Shown here in pieces: positions 6,680 to 8,793 of a stretch of DNA of 8,793 bases. Each line of letters starts with the position of its first letter. The stretch's first letter is position 1. The stretch spans positions 1-8,793 of the forward strand of contig CALEMG010000364.1 in the NCBI GenBank assembly GCA_937910835.1. The letters are read 5' to 3'. This DNA is from an uncultured Alphaproteobacteria bacterium. Its GTDB lineage: Bacteria; Pseudomonadota; Alphaproteobacteria; Sneathiellales; Sneathiellaceae. The notes under the pieces were generated by a model. It saw nothing but the letters and a program-made list of their open reading frames with translations, did not search any database and was not told the DNA's origin. The translations under genes and the position numbers were made by a program.

Positions 6680-6900
6680 TCGGTAGCTTTCTTCCATCTT
6701 GTCTGCGCCGCTATTTGAGCTATCTCAGACCTTTGCTCCGGTGTGAGTGCGACAGCGCGAGCTTTAGCCCCTTTTTCCCCGGCCTTGCGCCTTTGCGTCG
6801 TTTTTTCAGACTCAGTCTCGTCTACGTCGCCTGTCGCGATGTCAACAATACGCTTGGCTAGCAAGTTTGCATCGCGCGGTCTTTTACGTTTATCTGTCAT
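6676..6900 (-). CDS. Small basic KARW-type protein (74 aa), unknown function
   Basis: The product starts MTDKRKRPRDANLLAKRIVDIATGD, has an acidic hinge (DETESEK), then GEKGAKARAVALTPEQRSEI and AAQTRWKKATD. I know this pattern, an N-terminal KRPRDANxLAKxIVDIATG and a C-terminal KGxKARAxxLTPEQRxEIAxxAAxxRW, from small conserved proteins of alphaproteobacteria sometimes labelled histone H1-like. No function is established that I know of. The Lys/Arg-rich ends suggest nucleic-acid binding. It is the last gene before the right terminal repeat and is convergent with the XRE-ImmA operon, with stop codons overlapping by 4 bp. There is no Shine-Dalgarno; the promoter lies 6 nt from the ATG. It is clearly inside the mobile unit and so is a passenger gene. 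Confidence 0.8.
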   Translation of the reverse strand: MTDKRKRPRDANLLAKRIVDIATGDVDETESEKTTQRRKAGEKGAKARAVALTPEQRSEIAQIAAQTRWKKATD

Positions 6901-6906
6901 GCTTTA

Positions 6907-6935
6907 AATATGGCACTGGATGGACAATTATTCAA
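6907..6935 (-). promoter_or_regulatory. Putative promoter of the 74-aa gene, probably leaderless
   Basis: On the minus strand TTGAAT (6935-6930) and CATATT (6912-6907) are 17 bp apart, each matching consensus at four positions. The -10 box ends 6 nt before the ATG (6900-6898), the same layout as at the transposase. The two regions also share ATATTTAA at the -10 box. Three bp upstream of the -35 lies the short dyad ATAGC-N8-GCTAT (6939-6956). Confidence 0.45.
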
Positions 6936-6938
6936 TTG

Positions 6939-6956
6939 ATAGCTTTCAGATGCTAT
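6939..6956. promoter_or_regulatory. Short inverted repeat ATAGC-N8-GCTAT, possible second operator
   Basis: Five-bp arms are separated by 8 bp, the same GC-N8-GC spacing as the perfect dyad at 4977-5000. It lies immediately upstream of the -35 box of the 74-aa gene and next to the right terminal repeat. Arms this short can arise by chance, so the reading as a binding site for the XRE protein is tentative. Confidence 0.3.
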
Positions 6957-6977
6957 ATTTCAAAGTGACCCACTACC
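6957..6977 (-). repeat. Right terminal inverted repeat of the transposon
   Basis: This is the inverted copy of 4032-4052, identical over 21 bp. Read leftward it supplies codons Gly-Ser-Gly-Ser-Leu and a TGA stop to the membrane-protein gene that enters from the right, and the codon boundary falls exactly at base 6977. Confidence 0.9.
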
Positions 6978-7478
6978 GAAAATTGAAAATGCCCTTATCG
7001 AAATACCGACAATCGATGAAGCTCCAATTAGGAAGGGTACTGGGAGTTCGATCCATAATCTGAGTTTGTAGGCTTTGAGCAAATCGTTCTTAAATTTTAC
7101 GAAATTGTCGAGGTAATATGCGTCATTGTCATCGCGGTAGTCATCTATCATGCCTAGGCTTTCAGCTTGTCTGCGTTCCATATGGTCCTGCATTTCAGCG
7201 TATTCTAGTCGCAAATTGCGTTCACGATAGTAAAGTCTATCTGTGAAAAATCCTTGGGTAAAAAAAATAATATTGTAGATGATCACGATGAGGACACATA
7301 ACCACACCCAATCTTGGTTTCCAGCCGTGAACTTAATGCCGAAGGGTGAGAATGAATTCAGATCTATCCCTGGCAAATACAGGAACACGAGCGATATTGA
7401 TCCCCAGATAGTCACGGCACGGCCATAACGAATAGTTCTATCGGTTAATAGAGGCTCGGGCTTGATTGACGAAGCCAT
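6960..7478 (-). pseudogene. Membrane protein gene, 3' end replaced by the transposon repeat
   Basis: The open frame gives 172 aa. There are three hydrophobic segments (about 21-40, 57-76 and 142-165) with a long charged region between the second and third (residues 80-141, rich in Arg, Glu, Asp and Tyr), so it is probably an inner-membrane protein with a cytoplasmic middle part. No known domain is recognised. The last five residues, GSGSL, and the stop are encoded by the right terminal repeat, so the native C-terminus has been lost. How much is missing is unknown; because all three helices remain, the shortened protein may still fold. No continuation is obvious beyond the left end of the transposon. 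The ATG at 7478 has GGGGA about 9 nt upstream. It lies 100 bp after the next gene on the same strand and may be co-transcribed with it. Confidence 0.6.
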
Positions 7479-7578
7479 TTACTTATTTCCCCGGTCAGCT
7501 AATTGAGAGGCGTTGAAACAGCCTTCTTTCCGTTTATCCCTACTTTTAAATAGTAAGTAATCGCGGTATTTAGCAGGA

Positions 7579-8424
7579 TTAACTACTCGCAATAAATCCG
7601 TCTACAGCAAGTTCAATTTTTCTTCTTTGTAACTTAGAGATGTTATCTTCAATTTTTCTTTTCGAAATACACGTTGGAATTCTTATAGGTAAACCTCCTT
7701 CGTCAATATTTTCAGGAATATCAAGGCGGTATTCTATCAATTGTGGATCACCCATAAGGAGAAATTTCAGTTCGAGTTTGCATGTTTCATTGGCAACGGG
7801 ATTATAGTCAAACTCAATTTCTTCGCGTTGTTCCGTTAGCCTTAAGTCCAAATCTATAGCATTAGGTCGACGATCCCAATTCAATTTTACCACAACGGCG
7901 AGAGGAGATTCAAAAACGGTGCCGGGCACGACACGCGCAACAATATTAAAAATTGTTCTTTCCGAAATCCGGTAGGTGATCTCAACGAATGGATGTTCAA
8001 TATTGTGAAGCTGTCGGTCGAGATATTCAATTTTGGCGGGAATTGCATTCGCTTCTGTCTGCTTTGTATCTCTTTCAACTATTGACTGGAAATGCTCATT
8101 ACTTGATTTCTGATTTTCTTGAGATATTTTTAATTCGCGTTGTTGCTGTTTAATTTCAATTCGTTGCAAATTTACGGTGACAATCAGTGCGACGAAGGCA
8201 AGCATTGTTCCAATCCCGCCAAAAAAATCACCCCATTCGTTTAAAGACAGGCCAATAATATTGGATTTGCAATCGGCTACTCCTTCGCACGTTGATTGAA
8301 AATCAACGGCCAAATAAATTATAGTGGCCAAAGTAAATACAATGATTAATCCGCCAATAATGATGCCCCAGCGCACAGAGGCATGTTTTCGGCGGTCCAA
8401 TATCTCTAGATCATCAATAATCAT
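7579..8424 (-). CDS. Two-helix membrane protein with coiled coil, unknown function
   Basis: The 281-aa product begins with a charged cytoplasmic stretch, a first membrane helix (about 18-40), a short loop with two cysteines (Cys46, Cys52) probably outside the membrane, and a second helix (about 67-87) introduced by NEWGDFFGG. The helix runs into a Gln/Glu/Lys-rich coiled coil (about 86-125). A soluble domain of about 150 residues, mostly predicted beta by its alternation, completes it. The segment WGDFFGG followed by a helix ending in LQRxE is one I have seen in uncharacterised bacterial membrane proteins, some labelled abortive-infection-like; that label is weak evidence. AAGG lies 6 nt before the ATG, and a good promoter is found about 95 bp upstream. 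It lies in the presumed island, where a defence role would fit but is not shown. Confidence 0.8.
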   Translation of the reverse strand: MIIDDLEILDRRKHASVRWGIIIGGLIIVFTLATIIYLAVDFQSTCEGVADCKSNIIGLSLNEWGDFFGGIGTMLAFVALIVTVNLQRIEIKQQQRELKISQENQKSSNEHFQSIVERDTKQTEANAIPAKIEYLDRQLHNIEHPFVEITYRISERTIFNIVARVVPGTVFESPLAVVVKLNWDRRPNAIDLDLRLTEQREEIEFDYNPVANETCKLELKFLLMGDPQLIEYRLDIPENIDEGGLPIRIPTCISKRKIEDNISKLQRRKIELAVDGFIASS

Positions 8425-8793
8425 GTTTTACCTTTTACGGCACCAGCATACGTGCCCAAATTTTCGGGCGCTGCCCACATTATTTTATCACCCCTAGTTT
8501 TTCGCGCAGAAAGGGAATTCTAGGTTTTTATATTAGAGAGTCAAATTGTTCAGATCAGTTGTACCGGTCACACTGGCCGCATTATAACGCTCATAGATGA
8601 AAAAGCCTGCCTACCTGATCGCTTAGTATCTGAGGTGTCTAATGAAATTTAGATATTAAAAACTGTCCGAGGTAAAACCATGTGACGTATTAAATTATTT
8701 AAATTGGAAAGTGGTGTGTTGCTAATCTGTAGCTAGGGCTAAAAGACCTAGTCGAAAATTCTAACAATTCTTACGTAAGATATTGATGTATAA
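8425..8793. other. Gene-free AT-rich stretch at the right edge
   Basis: I find no convincing coding frame on either strand here; the longest candidates are under 15 codons without support. The left part holds the promoter and leader described separately. The right part contains a weak 5-bp hairpin (8733-8751) and a perfect 12-bp palindrome TCTTACGTAAGA (8769-8780), neither of which I can assign. No tRNA or recombinase site is recognisable. Confidence 0.5.
8517..8544 (-). promoter_or_regulatory. Sigma70-type promoter upstream of the two-helix membrane protein
   Basis: On the minus strand TTGACT (8544-8539) and TAGAAT (8522-8517), each five of six to consensus, are separated by 16 bp. Transcription would start near 8510 and give an untranslated leader of about 85 nt before the ATG at 8424. 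The leader can form either of two competing short hairpins (8454-8476). Confidence 0.5.

Larger units (their letters stand above)
4032..6977. mobile_element. IS1-family transposon carrying an XRE-ImmA passenger module (2,946 bp)
   Basis: Two perfect 21-bp inverted repeats bound this segment. Both read GGTAGTGGGTCACTTTGAAA plus one more T from the outside in, at 4032-4052 and, inverted, at 6957-6977. The leftmost gene is a transposase whose stop codon lies inside the left repeat. Three further genes lie between it and the right repeat: XRE-ImmA, a 159-aa unknown protein and a 74-aa basic protein. A simple IS1-family element with a transposase of this size would be near 1 kb, so about 2 kb is passenger DNA. 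The right repeat interrupts or ends a flanking membrane-protein gene. Target duplications are not clean: the 9 bp flanks (4023-4031 and 6978-6986) agree at five positions only, AAAAT in register. The element is thus either old, or its duplication has decayed or been lost. Confidence 0.85.

Noticed and set aside
8733..8751. CTAGG-N9-CCTAG hairpin as a terminator
   Set aside because: The stem is 5 bp and there is no T-run after it; no gene ends nearby.
8769..8780. Perfect 12-bp palindrome TCTTACGTAAGA near the right edge
   Set aside because: It may be a binding site, but there is no gene or second copy in the window to support a role.

Overview
The window comes from a Gram-negative bacterium, most likely an alphaproteobacterium. 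The basis is the style of the tRNA-Phe fragment, the DUF2269 / DCC-DUF4166 / saccharopine-dehydrogenase-like gene set, and a lipoprotein with a classical lipobox. The exact taxon cannot be read from the sequence. The window falls into three blocks.

Block 1 (about 1-3025) looks like ordinary chromosome. It holds the 5' end of a leftward DUF2269 membrane protein. Divergent from it are a DCC thioredoxin-like/DUF4166 fusion and a translationally coupled saccharopine-dehydrogenase-like oxidoreductase. A stand-alone RNA ligase follows. Block 1 ends at a 3' fragment of a tRNA-Phe gene (3026-3078, minus strand). This fragment lacks the 5' half and looks like the distal attachment-site scar of an integrative element. 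Its polarity places the element to its right.

Block 2 (about 3080-8793) is accessory DNA: a Sel1-repeat lipoprotein, two membrane proteins of unknown function, and a 2,946-bp transposon at 4032-6977. The transposon is bounded by perfect 21-bp inverted repeats. It encodes an IS1-family DDE transposase and three passenger genes. These are an XRE (HigA-like) HTH fused to an ImmA/IrrE zinc protease, a 159-aa protein of unknown function in the same operon, and a 74-aa basic protein facing them. The right terminal repeat supplies the last five codons and the stop of the neighbouring membrane-protein gene, so that gene was probably cut by the insertion.

The most interesting feature is how the transposon is wired. 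Transposase and XRE-ImmA genes diverge from a 109-bp region. That region holds two sigma70-like promoters and, between them, a perfect 8-bp inverted repeat with an 8-bp spacer, a good operator candidate for the XRE protein. A shorter repeat with the same spacing sits just upstream of the -35 box of the 74-aa gene. In all three promoters the -10 box ends 6-7 nt before the ATG, so the transcripts are probably leaderless; the one passenger gene inside an operon has a strong Shine-Dalgarno sequence instead. My inference is a self-contained mobile unit in which one repressor-protease controls both transposition and the passenger genes, similar in logic to ImmR/ImmA of ICEBs1 but fused in one protein and carried by an IS-type element.

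Block 3 (8425-8793) has no convincing gene. It carries a good leftward promoter for the last membrane protein and otherwise AT-rich sequence.
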